Program-made: the position numbers and the translations under genes
Shown here: piece by piece, positions 47,232 through 56,469 of the stretch
Layout of the letters: every line of letters starts with the position of its first letter
Position numbering within the stretch: position 1 is the first letter of the stretch
Notes under the pieces: generated by a model
Database searches by the model: none
Told to the model about the DNA's origin: nothing
Seen by the model: only the letters and a program-made list of their open reading frames with translations
Assembly (NCBI GenBank): GCA_003280025.1
Contig: QCGD01000004.1
Coordinates: 62,001-126,000, forward strand
DNA: 64,000 nucleotides
DNA from: Prochlorococcus sp. AG-363-P06
Lineage (GTDB): Bacteria; Cyanobacteriota; Cyanobacteriia; PCC-6307; Cyanobiaceae
Direction of reading: 5' to 3'

Positions 47232-48494
47232 ATGAATTTAGGAGAAATTCACTATTACAACCATTTAAGCAATACTAAATGTGTATTTGTGGATAATAAG
47301 GAATTACCCCTAATAAGCATAGATATTTGGTGTAAGGCAGGATCTTCATTTGAAGATGTTAATAAGAATGGAACAGCTCATTTTTTAGAACATATGATTT
47401 TTAAAGGGACTAGCACTATAATGCCAGGTGAATTTGATCATAAAATTGAATCACTTGGTGGGATGAGCAATGCATCCACAGGATATGATGATGTACACTA
47501 CTACGTCCTCATACCTCCAAGTAACTTTAAAGAATCACTTGGTCTTTTGACAAATATTGTTCTATCACCAAAGATTAACATTAATGAATTTAATAAAGAA
47601 AAAAGTGTCGTTATTGATGAGATAAAGCAACAAAATGATCAACCTGAAGAGAAACTTTATAATTATTTTCTAGAAAGAGTTTGGCAAAGTGATAAATACT
47701 CTAAACCAATCTTAGGGACTGAAGAAAGTATAAAATTATTGGAGAAAGCTGATCTGGAGAAATTCCATAGTAAGCATTATTTAAATGAAGGAATATGTTT
47801 TTCAATTGCTGGCAATCTCTGCAAAGATATTTATAAGGCTTTTGAGGATAACGATTTATCAGGAATAATCAGGCAGACGCCTAATATAAATTCTAATCTT
47901 AAAAATGACGTAAATAAAAAATTTAATGTTATAGCAAGAACAGGAAGGGAGGAGGTTGTTTTTGACAATTTAGAATTTTCAAGAATATTTATGGCCTGGA
48001 GCATACCAAGCCTAAATGATCAAAAAATAATTATTGGATTGGAAATATTAGCATCCATACTTTCAGTAGGAAGAAACAGTAGACTAGTAAAAGTATTGAG
48101 AGAAGAAAAGGATCTTGTGGAATCAGTATATGTTGATGTTAATGCTGGAGAATTAGGTGGACTGTTAATTATTGAAGCTTGTTGTGAAAAAGAAGATTTA
48201 AAAAAGGTAGAGAAACAAATCAATCAAATAATATATGAAATTTCAGACTATGATAACTTGAGTCACGATGAGATCAGAAAAGCAATCAATATTGTTAAGA
48301 GCAATTACATCTTTAATCTAGAAACATCAACTCAACTTTCTTCATTTTTTGGAAATGAACTTTTGTGGGGAAGAAAAAATTCTCTAAAAAATTTAGATAG
48401 TGATCTTAAATACTGGAATAATTTAAATAATTTTAAAGAAATTATCAACTTTTTATCAAAGGAAAATTTTACACTTCTTGCATCACCCGATTAA
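47232..48494 (+). CDS. M16 zinc peptidase, active-type subunit
   Basis: This pitrilysin/processing-peptidase-family protein has 420 residues. The inverted zinc motif HxxEH is present at His50-Glu53-His54 (AHFLEHMIF), and the distal zinc-ligand glutamate is probably Glu130 in VVIDEIKQQ. It is followed with a one-base overlap by a second M16 protein. Such pairs typically form a heterodimer. Confidence 0.93.
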   Translation: MNLGEIHYYNHLSNTKCVFVDNKELPLISIDIWCKAGSSFEDVNKNGTAHFLEHMIFKGTSTIMPGEFDHKIESLGGMSNASTGYDDVHYYVLIPPSNFKESLGLLTNIVLSPKININEFNKEKSVVIDEIKQQNDQPEEKLYNYFLERVWQSDKYSKPILGTEESIKLLEKADLEKFHSKHYLNEGICFSIAGNLCKDIYKAFEDNDLSGIIRQTPNINSNLKNDVNKKFNVIARTGREEVVFDNLEFSRIFMAWSIPSLNDQKIIIGLEILASILSVGRNSRLVKVLREEKDLVESVYVDVNAGELGGLLIIEACCEKEDLKKVEKQINQIIYEISDYDNLSHDEIRKAINIVKSNYIFNLETSTQLSSFFGNELLWGRKNSLKNLDSDLKYWNNLNNFKEIINFLSKENFTLLASPD

Positions 48495-49711
48495 TGATAA
48501 AAAAGTATTTCCGGAGTCATCTAAATAGAAATTTCTCGATTGCCATAATCTGGATAAATGGAGGAAGTAATTTTGATGCTAATGGAAAAAAGGGCATAAA
48601 TAAAGTTCTTTGTTCATTGATGACAAAAGGATGTGAGGGATTTGATAATTTAGAACTTTCAGATTTCATAGAATCTCATGGAGCAGAACTAAATCATGAA
48701 GTATTTGAAGATGGAATGTTTATTAGCCTCAAATCATTGGATGCGCATTTCACGAAATTATTTCCTTTATTAGATTTAATAATTAATAAGCCACTTCTTT
48801 CCGAAGGCCAATTTCAATTAGTTAAAAAATCAATTTTAAATTCAATAAAAAAAGATAAGGAGAATCCTTTTAATATTTCTTTTGAGAAATGGAGGAAGAT
48901 TGTTTACTCACCACATCCATATGCTTTTAATTCGGAGGGTTATGAGAAAGATGTTATAAGCATCAAATATAGTGATGTTTTATCTGAATATAAAGATTTT
49001 AATTGCAGAGAAAAATATCTAATTTCTAACAATTTAGAAATAAATGGAAATTGCTCAAAAGATTTTGATAAAAAAATATTTACAACAAAAATAAATTCTC
49101 TAAATTACGATCTATGTCCAGAGTCTAGATTTGTGAGCTCACATAACAAATCAAATCAATTAATCCTAATGTTTGGGAACCAAACTTGTTCTAGGAAAAG
49201 TATTGAATATTGGCCATTAAAAATCCTTGAGTCGCATCTTTCATTTGGCATGAGTTCTATTCTCTTTAAACTTTTTAGAGAAAACAATGGTTTAACTTAC
49301 GATGTAGGAGTTTTTAATCCCATAAGGAAAGAGAATGCCCCTTTTCTAATTTATTTATCTGTTTCTAATAAAAACGCAATAATTGCATTTGAACTTTTAT
49401 ACAAATTATGGAAAGAATTATTATTTTCATTAATATCTGATGAAGAAATTTTCTTAGCTAAAAAAAAATTAAAAAGTGCTTTTCTTATAAGCAATCAATC
49501 TTTAGATGAAATTTTTAAAAGAGATCTTCATTTAATTAGTTGTGGAATATATCCAAGTTCAAAAAATAATTCTTTTAAAGAGATAGAAGAAATATCGCCA
49601 AAGGATATACAGAAATTAACTAATAAATATTTCGCTAAGCCTTTCTTGAGTATTACTGGTGATAAAAAAATTTGTAATGATATAAAAAATAATTGGTTAA
49701 ACAATTTTTAG
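48494..49711 (+). CDS. M16 peptidase-like protein, inactive-type partner
   Basis: The 405-residue sequence has M16 fold features: INGGSNFDANGKKGINKVL at the N-terminus, the YSPHPYAFNSEGYEKDV segment and the substrate-binding R/Y region FRENNGLTYDVGVFNP in the second half. The HxxEH motif is absent: the aligned position reads KVLCSLMTKG. It is therefore likely the regulatory partner of the preceding gene, to which it is coupled by a one-base overlap. Confidence 0.9.
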   Translation: MIKKYFRSHLNRNFSIAIIWINGGSNFDANGKKGINKVLCSLMTKGCEGFDNLELSDFIESHGAELNHEVFEDGMFISLKSLDAHFTKLFPLLDLIINKPLLSEGQFQLVKKSILNSIKKDKENPFNISFEKWRKIVYSPHPYAFNSEGYEKDVISIKYSDVLSEYKDFNCREKYLISNNLEINGNCSKDFDKKIFTTKINSLNYDLCPESRFVSSHNKSNQLILMFGNQTCSRKSIEYWPLKILESHLSFGMSSILFKLFRENNGLTYDVGVFNPIRKENAPFLIYLSVSNKNAIIAFELLYKLWKELLFSLISDEEIFLAKKKLKSAFLISNQSLDEIFKRDLHLISCGIYPSSKNNSFKEIEEISPKDIQKLTNKYFAKPFLSITGDKKICNDIKNNWLNNF

Positions 49712-49921
49712 TTAGATTCTTTCAATTTTATCAATATCAATTAAAAAGCATCCTCTTCTGAACTTTATTTCCACTGTTTCAGGGGATCTAATAGACATAA
49801 TTTCACCAACCTCATCAATTGCTACTAAATCTGGAGGTCTTAGCATTGGCATGTTATCAGAAGTTTTAAGATATGATAGTGGCAAAATTAATTTAACTTT
49901 GTCTTTAATTTTAAATTTCAT
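49712..49921 (-). CDS. sipA: SipA-like regulator (DUF3148)
   Basis: This 69-residue SH3-like beta protein has the DUF3148/SipA pattern: KIKDKVKLILPLSYLKTSDN, then MPMLRPPDLVAIDEVGEI and VEIKFRRGCFLID. In Synechococcus, SipA binds the NblS histidine kinase and tunes high-light gene expression. Its stop codon abuts the stop of the convergent M16 gene with no gap. Its divergent neighbour is ftsH. Confidence 0.9.
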   Translation of the reverse strand: MKFKIKDKVKLILPLSYLKTSDNMPMLRPPDLVAIDEVGEIMSIRSPETVEIKFRRGCFLIDIDKIERI

Positions 49922-50023
49922 TATTCAATATTATACAAAGATGGTAATCATAATATTACTGGGAATATCAACGAAAAGAAAGAATTACTTCTAGAATATT
50001 AGATAATAATCTGAAATAAATTA

Positions 50024-51937
50024 ATGAACCCAAAATTTAAAACAATAATTCTATGGGCTTTACCTATATTCTTAATAATTGCACTTTCTTATCAATTTTT
50101 ATCCTCAAATAATACTGTTTCTTTAAAATCAAACAGTTCAATTGTTGCTCCTATGAATTCAGCTGTAGCAAGGGTTAGCTATGGAAGATTTTTAGATTAC
50201 ATTAATTCAGGAAGAGTAACTTCTGTAGATATTTTTGATGGAGGAAGAAATGCAGTTGTAGAAACTATAGATTCTGATTTAGATAATAAAGTACAAAGAT
50301 TGAGGGTGGATTTACCAGGGTTAACTCCCGAACTAATAAATAATTTAAAGAATGAAGGAATAAGTTTTGATGTACATCCAGTTAAGACAGCTCCTCCAGC
50401 ATTAGGTATTCTAGGAAATCTTCTCTTTCCAGCAATTTTAATAGGAGGTTTAATATTATTAGCTAGAAGATCAAATGGAATGCCTGGTGGGCCTGGCCAA
50501 GCAATGCAATTTGGTAAGACAAAAGCTAGATTTGCAATGGAAGCAGAAACAGGAGTTGTCTTCGATGATGTAGCGGGAGTTAATGAAGCAAAAGAAGACT
50601 TAGAGGAGGTCGTTACTTTTTTAAAAAAACCTGAAAAATTTACATCAGTTGGAGCAAGGATACCTAAAGGAGTTTTGTTAGTTGGCCCTCCTGGCACAGG
50701 GAAAACTCTTTTAGCAAAGGCTATTGCGGGAGAAGCGGGGGTACCATTCTTCTCTCTTTCAGGTTCTGAGTTTGTTGAAATGTTTGTTGGCGTTGGAGCT
50801 AGTAGGGTAAGGGATCTTTTTAAGAGAGCCAAAGAAAATAGTCCATGTTTAATTTTTATTGATGAGATAGATGCTGTAGGGAGACAAAGGGGAGCAGGTA
50901 TTGGAGGAGGTAACGATGAGAGAGAGCAGACACTTAACCAATTACTTACAGAAATGGATGGATTTGAAGGCAATAGCGGAATAATAATAATTGCAGCAAC
51001 AAATAGACCAGATGTCTTAGACTCTGCTTTAATGAGACCAGGAAGATTTGACAGGCAAGTAACAGTAGATGCTCCTGATATTAAGGGCAGATTATCTATA
51101 CTTGAGGTTCACTCAAGAAACAAAAAACTCCAAGAAGAACTAACTTTGGAAAGTATTGCTAGAAGAACCCCTGGTTTTACGGGAGCAGATTTAGCAAACT
51201 TGCTCAATGAAGCTGCAATATTAACGGCCAGAAGAAGAAAAGATTCAATAACCATTGCTGAAATAGATGATTCAGTGGACAGAATTATTGCTGGAATGGA
51301 AGGAACTCCGCTAACTGATGGAAGAAGTAAAAGATTAATTGCTTATCATGAAGTTGGTCATGCCCTAATAGGATCATTAGTTAAGGCTCATGATCCAGTT
51401 CAAAAAGTAACAGTTATTCCAAGAGGTCAAGCTAAAGGTTTGACCTGGTTTACTCCAGATGATGAGCAAACTCTTGTTAGCAGAGCTCAGTTAAAAGCAA
51501 GGATAATGGGTGCTCTTGGAGGCAGAGCTGCCGAAGACGTGGTTTTTGGAAAAGGAGAAGTAACAACTGGTGCTGGTGGAGATTTTCAACAAGTTGCTTC
51601 TATGGCCAGACAAATGGTTACTAGATTTGGCATGAGTAATTTAGGTCCTATAGCTCTTGAAGGAGGTAATCAGGAAGTTTTTGTTGGAAGAGATTTAATG
51701 ACAAGAAGTGAGGTTTCAGACTCAATCTCGAAACAAATTGATGAAAGCGTAAGAGTAATGGTAAAAGATTGCTATAAAGAGACTTATTCTTTAGTTAGTA
51801 AAAATAGAGAAGCCATGGATAAAATAGTTGATGTTTTAATTGAAAAAGAGACTTTAGATGGCAATGAATTTGTTGAGATACTTTCCAAATACACTTCAAT
51901 TCCTAAGAAAGAAAGAACACCTCAATTACTCAATTAA
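50024..51937 (+). CDS. ftsH: ATP-dependent zinc metalloprotease FtsH
   Basis: This membrane AAA+ protease acts in photosystem II repair in cyanobacteria. One membrane segment lies near residues 7-25 and a second near 128-147. Walker A is GPPGTGKT (221-228), Walker B is [11 protein letters not shown] (276-286), the SRH segment has [20 protein letters not shown] (325-344), and the protease zinc motif is HEVGH (442-446). The length of 637 residues is complete. The stop codon overlaps the clpP stop on the other strand. Confidence 0.97.
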   Translation: MNPKFKTIILWALPIFLIIALSYQFLSSNNTVSLKSNSSIVAPMNSAVARVSYGRFLDYINSGRVTSVDIFDGGRNAVVETIDSDLDNKVQRLRVDLPGLTPELINNLKNEGISFDVHPVKTAPPALGILGNLLFPAILIGGLILLARRSNGMPGGPGQAMQFGKTKARFAMEAETGVVFDDVAGVNEAKEDLEEVVTFLKKPEKFTSVGARIPKGVLLVGPPGTGKTLLAKAIAGEAGVPFFSLSGSEFVEMFVGVGASRVRDLFKRAKENSPCLIFIDEIDAVGRQRGAGIGGGNDEREQTLNQLLTEMDGFEGNSGIIIIAATNRPDVLDSALMRPGRFDRQVTVDAPDIKGRLSILEVHSRNKKLQEELTLESIARRTPGFTGADLANLLNEAAILTARRRKDSITIAEIDDSVDRIIAGMEGTPLTDGRSKRLIAYHEVGHALIGSLVKAHDPVQKVTVIPRGQAKGLTWFTPDDEQTLVSRAQLKARIMGALGGRAAEDVVFGKGEVTTGAGGDFQQVASMARQMVTRFGMSNLGPIALEGGNQEVFVGRDLMTRSEVSDSISKQIDESVRVMVKDCYKETYSLVSKNREAMDKIVDVLIEKETLDGNEFVEILSKYTSIPKKERTPQLLN

Positions 51938-52524
51938 GTATTACTAATCGGTTTTTTATCTAACACCAAGTCTATCAATCCATATTCAACCGCCTCTTTT
52001 GGAGACATGTAAAAGTCCCTATCAGTATCTTCCTTTATAGTCTCATAATCTTTACCAGTTCTTTCTGATAATTCTGTATTTAAGCGTTCTTTTAAAAATA
52101 AGATTTCATCAGCTTGAATTCTTATATCACTAGCTTGTCCTCTGGCACCACCAAGTGGTTGATGTATCATAATTCTTGAATGCCTTAAACTGCTTCTTTT
52201 TCCTTTAGTGCCTGCAGCTAATAAAAATGCTCCCATGCTAGCTGCAAGTCCTACACAAACGGTATGTATATCAGGCTTTACATGTTGCATTGTGTCAAAG
52301 ATACCTAAGCCATCATAAACTGACCCTCCTGGAGAATTTATATACATATAAATATCCTTTTCAGGATCTTCTGCCTCTAAGAAAAGCAATTGAGCAACAA
52401 TTCTATTAGCAGTATCACTCGTAACTTGTTCTCCTAGGAAAATTATCCTCTCCCTCAGTAGTCTTGAATAAATATCAAAGACTCTTTCACTTCCTCCGGA
52501 TTCTTCTAAAACTAAAGGGATCAT
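51934..52524 (-). CDS. clpP: ATP-dependent Clp protease proteolytic subunit
   Basis: This is a serine peptidase with the catalytic triad Ser96 (LAASMGAF), His121 (MIHQPLGG) and Asp170 (DTDRDFYMS). The length is 196 residues. The N-terminus MIPLVLEES is the mature-like form. It converges on ftsH with a stop-codon overlap and diverges from thf1 across a short gap. Confidence 0.96.
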   Translation of the reverse strand: MIPLVLEESGGSERVFDIYSRLLRERIIFLGEQVTSDTANRIVAQLLFLEAEDPEKDIYMYINSPGGSVYDGLGIFDTMQHVKPDIHTVCVGLAASMGAFLLAAGTKGKRSSLRHSRIMIHQPLGGARGQASDIRIQADEILFLKERLNTELSERTGKDYETIKEDTDRDFYMSPKEAVEYGLIDLVLDKKPISNT

Positions 52525-52604
52525 AATAATATTTATTCGTTTACTAGATATTAACGATTTTGAGTCAACATACGCTATGGTTATTAAGGTTTACATATAA
52601 AAAA

Positions 52605-53210
52605 TTGAAAGAAAAATTGACTGTCTCAGATAGCAAAAAATTATTTCACGAAAAGTTCCCTTATGTCATCCCTGGTTTATATAAAACTATAGTTGATGAG
52701 ATGCTAGTTGAACTAAATCTTTTGAGCCATCAAAGTGAATTCAGTCAGGATTATTTGTTTTGTATTGGTTTTACAGAAATCTTCAAGGAACTTTTGAAAG
52801 GCTACAAGCCAGAAGAACATCTAGATCTTCTTTTTGATTCTTTATGTAGTTCTACTAATTTTGATTCAAAAAAAATCAAATCAATTTCCTATAAGTCATT
52901 AGAAGAATTCAAAAATAAATCATCAAAAGATATTAAAAAATTATTAAAAGATAAAAATAGCAATAATCTTTACCCATCAAGAATAGTTAACTTAGGAGTA
53001 TATAAAACTATTTCTAATTCTGCTAATTTCGAAGGAAATAGTGAATCTGAAAAGAATAAAATAATTTCTGATATATTTGCAAGTATAAATCTACCCGTAA
53101 CAAAGGCAGAAAAAGAAATTGGAATTTATAAAACAACCATAACAAAAATGAATCAAGCTAAAGAACTGCTTGATGAACTTAAAATCAAAGATAAGAAAAG
53201 AAAGAAATAA
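52605..53210 (+). CDS. thf1: Psb29/Thf1, photosystem II biogenesis and FtsH-associated protein
   Basis: Thf1 (Psb29) stabilises FtsH complexes and supports PSII assembly. The family start TVSDSKKLFHEKFPYVIPGLY, the helix VDEMLVELNLLSHQ and FTEIFKELLKGYKPEEHLD are clear. The C-terminus is basic and may be coiled coil. No ATG is available. TTG codons at 52560, 52605 and 52617 are in frame. I prefer 52605 because family members begin just before TVSD, but 52560 is possible. Confidence 0.88.
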   Translation: MKEKLTVSDSKKLFHEKFPYVIPGLYKTIVDEMLVELNLLSHQSEFSQDYLFCIGFTEIFKELLKGYKPEEHLDLLFDSLCSSTNFDSKKIKSISYKSLEEFKNKSSKDIKKLLKDKNSNNLYPSRIVNLGVYKTISNSANFEGNSESEKNKIISDIFASINLPVTKAEKEIGIYKTTITKMNQAKELLDELKIKDKKRKK

Positions 53211-53226
53211 ATTTTTAAAGTTAAAT

Positions 53227-53385
53227 TTATTTACCTATCCTTTTCTTATCTTTCCAAGAAACATATGAAATATAAATCACTGCGATGGTTATAAGTATAA
53301 GCAAAATAAATGATGAAAAAACAAGAAAACTATTTAAATTAACTTCATTTTTTAAAAAGAAATAATCAGATATCAATTGAGCCAT
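53227..53385 (-). CDS. Small membrane protein overlapping petN
   Basis: This 52-residue ORF begins at ATG 53385, inside the petN 3' end in another frame (20-base overlap). It has one strong hydrophobic segment ([20 protein letters not shown], about residues 20-39) and a basic C-terminus (WKDKKRIGK). In-frame starts further upstream at 53391 (ATG) and 53415 are possible. The function is unknown. Position and membrane character suggest a thylakoid or cytoplasmic membrane miniprotein. Confidence 0.55.
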   Translation of the reverse strand: MAQLISDYFFLKNEVNLNSFLVFSSFILLILITIAVIYISYVSWKDKKRIGK

Positions 53386-53467
53386 CACCATTTCTTCCCC
53401 AAACAACCATGGCAATTGAAAAAGTAAAAATTGCGGCTAAAGCTGCCCAACCTATTTGATAAATCAT
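53366..53467 (-). CDS. petN: Cytochrome b6-f complex subunit PetN
   Basis: A 33-residue ORF starts at ATG 53467 and stops at TGA 53366. The sequence [20 protein letters not shown] followed by [10 protein letters not shown] is a near-canonical PetN (subunit VIII): one membrane helix and the conserved WGRNGDG end. It is essential for b6-f stability in other phototrophs. It is often missed because of its size. It is divergent from the DUF2103 gene. Confidence 0.95.
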   Translation of the reverse strand: MIYQIGWAALAAIFTFSIAMVVWGRNGDGSIDI

Positions 53468-53480
53468 TAGAGTTAAATCG

Positions 53481-53870
53481 TTGATATTAAATATAACAGA
53501 ACTTCAAAACCTTTTTATAAATTCTAAATTAAAATTAATTTCTCACGAAATTAATTTAGTAAATTATAATAAAATTCAAATATTAATAATTTTGGGAAGA
53601 TTAGTATTAAATCATAGCTCAAATATAGAAGGGTTAATTCCAATTCTTAAGAACCTAGCATTAAATATAAATATCAGGTCAGTTACTCCCGCAATAATTT
53701 CAAGAGTAAAAGGAAGATCGTCTAAACTCAATATAAGATTATCCGTAAAAACCATCAGTGGATATAAAGCAATTGCTAGGAAAGGGAAAACAGCTCAAGA
53801 AGTTTTTATTTCAACAGACTTAAGTAAAGATGAATTAAAAAGTCTTTTAGATGAATACAATCGAAGTTAA
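53481..53870 (+). CDS. DUF2103 protein
   Basis: This 129-residue protein has the DUF2103 signature [22 protein letters not shown], then [24 protein letters not shown] and the [21 protein letters not shown] end. Family members are predicted metal-binding proteins and are widespread in cyanobacteria, but the function is unknown. The start is TTG at 53481, only 13 bases from the divergent petN ATG, so control regions overlap. Confidence 0.85.
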   Translation: MILNITELQNLFINSKLKLISHEINLVNYNKIQILIILGRLVLNHSSNIEGLIPILKNLALNINIRSVTPAIISRVKGRSSKLNIRLSVKTISGYKAIARKGKTAQEVFISTDLSKDELKSLLDEYNRS

Positions 53871-53916
53871 TATATAAAAAATCAATAATTTGACTAATAA
53901 TTAAAACTATTAATTA

Positions 53917-54123
53917 ATGAAATATTTATTATTTACATTTTTATTTCTATCAGCATTTTTCATAAAAGATAATAAATTATCTGCATTGAATGATTATGAA
54001 ATAATAAAAATTTGTAAAAAGGAAAGAAAACAAAGAAATTGTATCGCAAATTTGAAAGAAAGAAATTTTAATTTATTAAAAGGAAAAAGAATAAAAATAC
54101 CCATAATACAATTTAAAAAATAG
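53917..54123 (+). CDS. Small exported protein, unknown
   Basis: This 68-residue protein has an N-terminal signal-like segment (LLFTFLFLSAFFI). The rest is basic with two cysteines (KICKKERKQRNCIANLK) that could form a disulfide in the periplasm. No family is recognised. It is the first gene of the accessory zone. Confidence 0.5.
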   Translation: MKYLLFTFLFLSAFFIKDNKLSALNDYEIIKICKKERKQRNCIANLKERNFNLLKGKRIKIPIIQFKK

Positions 54124-54131
54124 TTTAAATT

Positions 54132-54401
54132 TTAAATTTCAAACTCTGACTCAAATAGATTGAACGAGTTCTGGTAATTGGCCATCAATTTTTCAGAATC
54201 TTTATTAAAACCTATTGACTCATAATCATCCTTTAACTGATCAAATAAAAAAACAACTTTATTAAAGGAACTAAAGTAATCCTTTTGTATATCTTCATCA
54301 TCAATGTCATAAATCTTGGCTAAAACCAATTCAACATCTTTTTTTGAGGAATATATTTTTTTCTCAAAATCTTTATTTAGCTTTCTTCTTCTTTTTGCCA
54401 T
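54132..54401 (-). CDS. Small helical protein, unknown
   Basis: This 89-residue protein has a basic N-terminus (AKRRRKLNKDFEKKI) followed by acidic, helix-forming sequence (VELVLAKIYDIDDEDIQKDY and later). There is no signal or membrane segment. The function is unknown. Its 3' end lies eight bases from the convergent small exported gene. Confidence 0.55.
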   Translation of the reverse strand: MAKRRRKLNKDFEKKIYSSKKDVELVLAKIYDIDDEDIQKDYFSSFNKVVFLFDQLKDDYESIGFNKDSEKLMANYQNSFNLFESEFEI

Positions 54402-54536
54402 TAATAACTGATATATTCAAAATATAAATTTACAATAATCAAATTGATAGATAAATTAAATTAAAACTTAAAAAATAAAAATATAGTTTTCAAATCAAAA
54501 TAAAACTACTATATTCCAATTAAGTCATTTGATTAA

Positions 54537-54974
54537 ATGGAGAAAAAAGAATCAAATAATGCAAAAGATATGAAAAATCAAAGCTTTGAAGCAAAAAAAA
54601 TGAAAAGTTCTTCAAAATCGAATATTCAAAAAGATAAATCTCTTCCTTGGTGGGTAGAATTCTTATTTGTCCAAATAGGGTTGCCAGATAAGTTTCTTAT
54701 AACAATATTAAAAAACAAGAAAAAACTAAAAGATTTTTTCAAAAATGATAAAAAATCAATATTTGTATTTTTATTTTTTATAACATTTCTGGCTTATTTC
54801 TATCCAGTAGTTAGACAATCAAAAAATAAATTAGAATGTCAAACAATTGCAAAAGATTATATTAGTAAAAATAAAAATCTAATGAAAATCTCTAGGAAAG
54901 AGTTAAGTATGCTTTCAACCAATTTTTGTAATGGAGGAGAGGAAATTTATGAAATTGACAATATAAAAAGATAA
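54537..54974 (+). CDS. Membrane-anchored small protein, unknown
   Basis: This 145-residue protein has a long lysine/serine-rich cytoplasmic N-terminus (1-35), an amphipathic PWWVEFLFVQIGLP region, one membrane segment near residues 74-92 (SIFVFLFFITFLAYFYPVV) and a short C-terminal domain with Cys101 and Cys131. No known family is recognised. It has about 135 bases of AT-rich upstream DNA. Confidence 0.6.
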   Translation: MEKKESNNAKDMKNQSFEAKKMKSSSKSNIQKDKSLPWWVEFLFVQIGLPDKFLITILKNKKKLKDFFKNDKKSIFVFLFFITFLAYFYPVVRQSKNKLECQTIAKDYISKNKNLMKISRKELSMLSTNFCNGGEEIYEIDNIKR

Positions 54975-55043
54975 CAATTTTTATAGTCAAAAAAACAACT
55001 ATAATATAAACTTTAAATTTGAAATGTTTTTAAATTATTAAAC

Positions 55044-55220
55044 ATGACTGACATAATAGAAAAGAAAGAAAATGTAAAAATGCATTTAAAGGAATTGAGA
55101 CAGAACTTAAAAGAAATGCATCTTGCAGTTACAGAAGAATTAATATTACCGCAGCCAGAAGAAGTTAAAACACTAATGTATAAAATGGATCAACTTTTAA
55201 AGGTAATAGAATCAAAATAA
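55044..55220 (+). CDS. Small helical protein A (LxxxRxxLxEMH family)
   Basis: A 58-residue ORF runs from ATG 55044 to TAA 55220. It is highly charged and all-helical in pattern, with HLKELRQNLKEMH followed by LPQPEEVKTLMYKMDQLLKV. The same pattern recurs in the gene at 56470-56676 (HLRYIRLELREMH, LPDLNHVKEVHAQLDALHEI), so the two look like members of one small family. That recurrence supports real coding. Function is unknown. Confidence 0.65.
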   Translation: MTDIIEKKENVKMHLKELRQNLKEMHLAVTEELILPQPEEVKTLMYKMDQLLKVIESK

Positions 55221-55279
55221 ACTATAATTATTTTAAATAGGATAAAATTTCAAGAGTTTATTTAAAACTCCATTAAAAA

Positions 55280-55630
55280 ATGAAAAATATAATAAGACTT
55301 TTTCCTCTCTTTGCTGGTTTACTAATAATAAGTTCATGCAAAATATTAACGCCAAAAGATACATTTATAGATGAGCCAAAAGAAAATATCAAAAAAAATT
55401 CTAGCTCAGAAAAAAAACAACTTGAAATACGATTCTCCTGTGGAGAAGATGGGATATCAAAATATACTAATGATGGCTGGGTGGTAGTTAAACAATATTC
55501 TGAAGAAAAAATATGTACTTGGAAATCAGTTCCTGCCACGAAAAATTGTAAAATGGAAAAAGATAAAGGATGTAAAATAACAATGCCAGATAAAATTGGT
55601 CAAGAAAAAATTTATTTATTAGAAAGATAA
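55280..55630 (+). CDS. Small lipoprotein, unknown
   Basis: This 116-residue protein has a lipoprotein signal with lipobox LIISSC (Cys20). The mature part has a charged linker and a compact domain with three further cysteine regions (IRFSCGEDGIS, EKICTWKS, NCKMEKDKGCK), probably disulfide-linked. It is likely anchored to a membrane facing the periplasm. The family is not recognised. Confidence 0.6.
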   Translation: MKNIIRLFPLFAGLLIISSCKILTPKDTFIDEPKENIKKNSSSEKKQLEIRFSCGEDGISKYTNDGWVVVKQYSEEKICTWKSVPATKNCKMEKDKGCKITMPDKIGQEKIYLLER

Positions 55631-55639
55631 TTAGATATT

Positions 55640-55768
55640 ATGACAATCAAATCAGAATATTTAATAGAAAAGATTTTTGAAAAATTAAAAAAGATAAAAA
55701 CAAAAAAAATAATTTTGACAAAAGCTGAATTTAAAAAGTTTATTTATTTTCTTATAAAAAATAATTAA
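55640..55768 (+). CDS. Very small basic ORF
   Basis: A 42-residue ORF (ATG 55640, TAA 55768), lysine and isoleucine rich, with the pattern of an amphipathic helix followed by KAEFKKFIYFLIKNN. It starts 10 bases after the lipoprotein stop, so it may be the last gene of that transcript. Coding potential is uncertain in such AT-rich DNA. Confidence 0.3.
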   Translation: MTIKSEYLIEKIFEKLKKIKTKKIILTKAEFKKFIYFLIKNN

Positions 55769-55826
55769 ATTAACATAATTTCTAATTTGAATTTGTTAGC
55801 ATTTTTAATACAATATTTTACTAAAA

Positions 55827-55913
55827 ATGTATAATTTCTCATCATTAACTATTGCTCTAGTAATTGTATTTATTGTTAGTCTTTATTTCTTATATAAAAT
55901 AACTAGTAATTAA
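55827..55913 (+). CDS. Tiny hydrophobic peptide ORF
   Basis: A 28-residue ORF (ATG 55827, TAA 55911-55913) encodes almost nothing but a membrane helix (LTIALVIVFIVSLYFLYKI). Its size and form resemble photosynthetic-complex miniproteins or small membrane regulators or toxins. I find no match to a known photosystem or b6-f subunit. It could be chance. Confidence 0.3.
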   Translation: MYNFSSLTIALVIVFIVSLYFLYKITSN

Positions 55914-56259
55914 AAATAAAAAACACTCTAGATATTTTTATAAATAATAGTTTCTTAGAATAAAAGTAAAAATGATTAAAATCATACCATTATTTCTCCT
56001 ATATCTATATTCCTATAAAACACATTTTCGATAAGAAATATCTAATAATTAAATTCTATTTTTTGATATCAAGTACCTAGCTAATGCATAATTTATAATC
56101 TTTTAAGTTTTATTCCTTCTAACTTTTTCATACTTATTTTATTGAAGGATTAATCCTGTTTTGTATAGCTTTTAACATTAAAAAGCATTCATTTTATAAG
56201 AGTATCAAGCAATACCGAAATATACAGATTATATTTGTGATAATAAAATTTTTAAAATC
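55914..56259. other. 346-base AT-rich intergenic region with no recognised gene
   Basis: No ORF longer than about 20 codons with a sensible start and no tRNA-like cloverleaf or strong hairpin is visible here. It is one of the longest gene-free stretches in the window. Small RNAs or promoters for the flanking small genes may lie here, but nothing specific is seen. Confidence 0.5.
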
Positions 56260-56439
56260 ATGTCATACGAAGCAGGAAGTAAAGAATGTAGACATTTGAT
56301 TGAAGCTAAGGATAGTCTTTTATCTGCAATGGAATCCTTAAGTAATATCAATTCAACCGACCTACTACAAAGCCAAATAAAGGAGATATATAACGAGTTA
56401 GAAGTAATGCATGATAATCGCAAGGAAATAGAATCTTAA
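56260..56439 (+). CDS. Small helical protein, unknown
   Basis: A 59-residue ORF runs from ATG 56260 to TAA 56439. It is hydrophilic and helical (LIEAKDSLLSAMESLSNI, LQSQIKEIYNELEVMHDN). An overlapping ORF on the other strand (56229-56423) is hydrophobic and cysteine-rich and looks like a shadow. The composition of this frame matches the other small helical proteins nearby. Confidence 0.5.
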   Translation: MSYEAGSKECRHLIEAKDSLLSAMESLSNINSTDLLQSQIKEIYNELEVMHDNRKEIES

Positions 56440-56469
56440 ACTAAACATTTCTAACTGCACCAAAAATAT

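Noticed and set aside
50197-50973. 258-codon antisense ORF inside ftsH
   Set aside because: It runs opposite the AAA+ core of FtsH, has a Pro/Ser-rich composition with no domain, and is a mirror of strong codon bias in ftsH.
56229-56423. 64-codon ORF on the - strand opposite the helical gene at 56260
   Set aside because: The product is hydrophobic and Cys/Ser/Leu-rich without order. The + strand frame has the composition of its neighbours.
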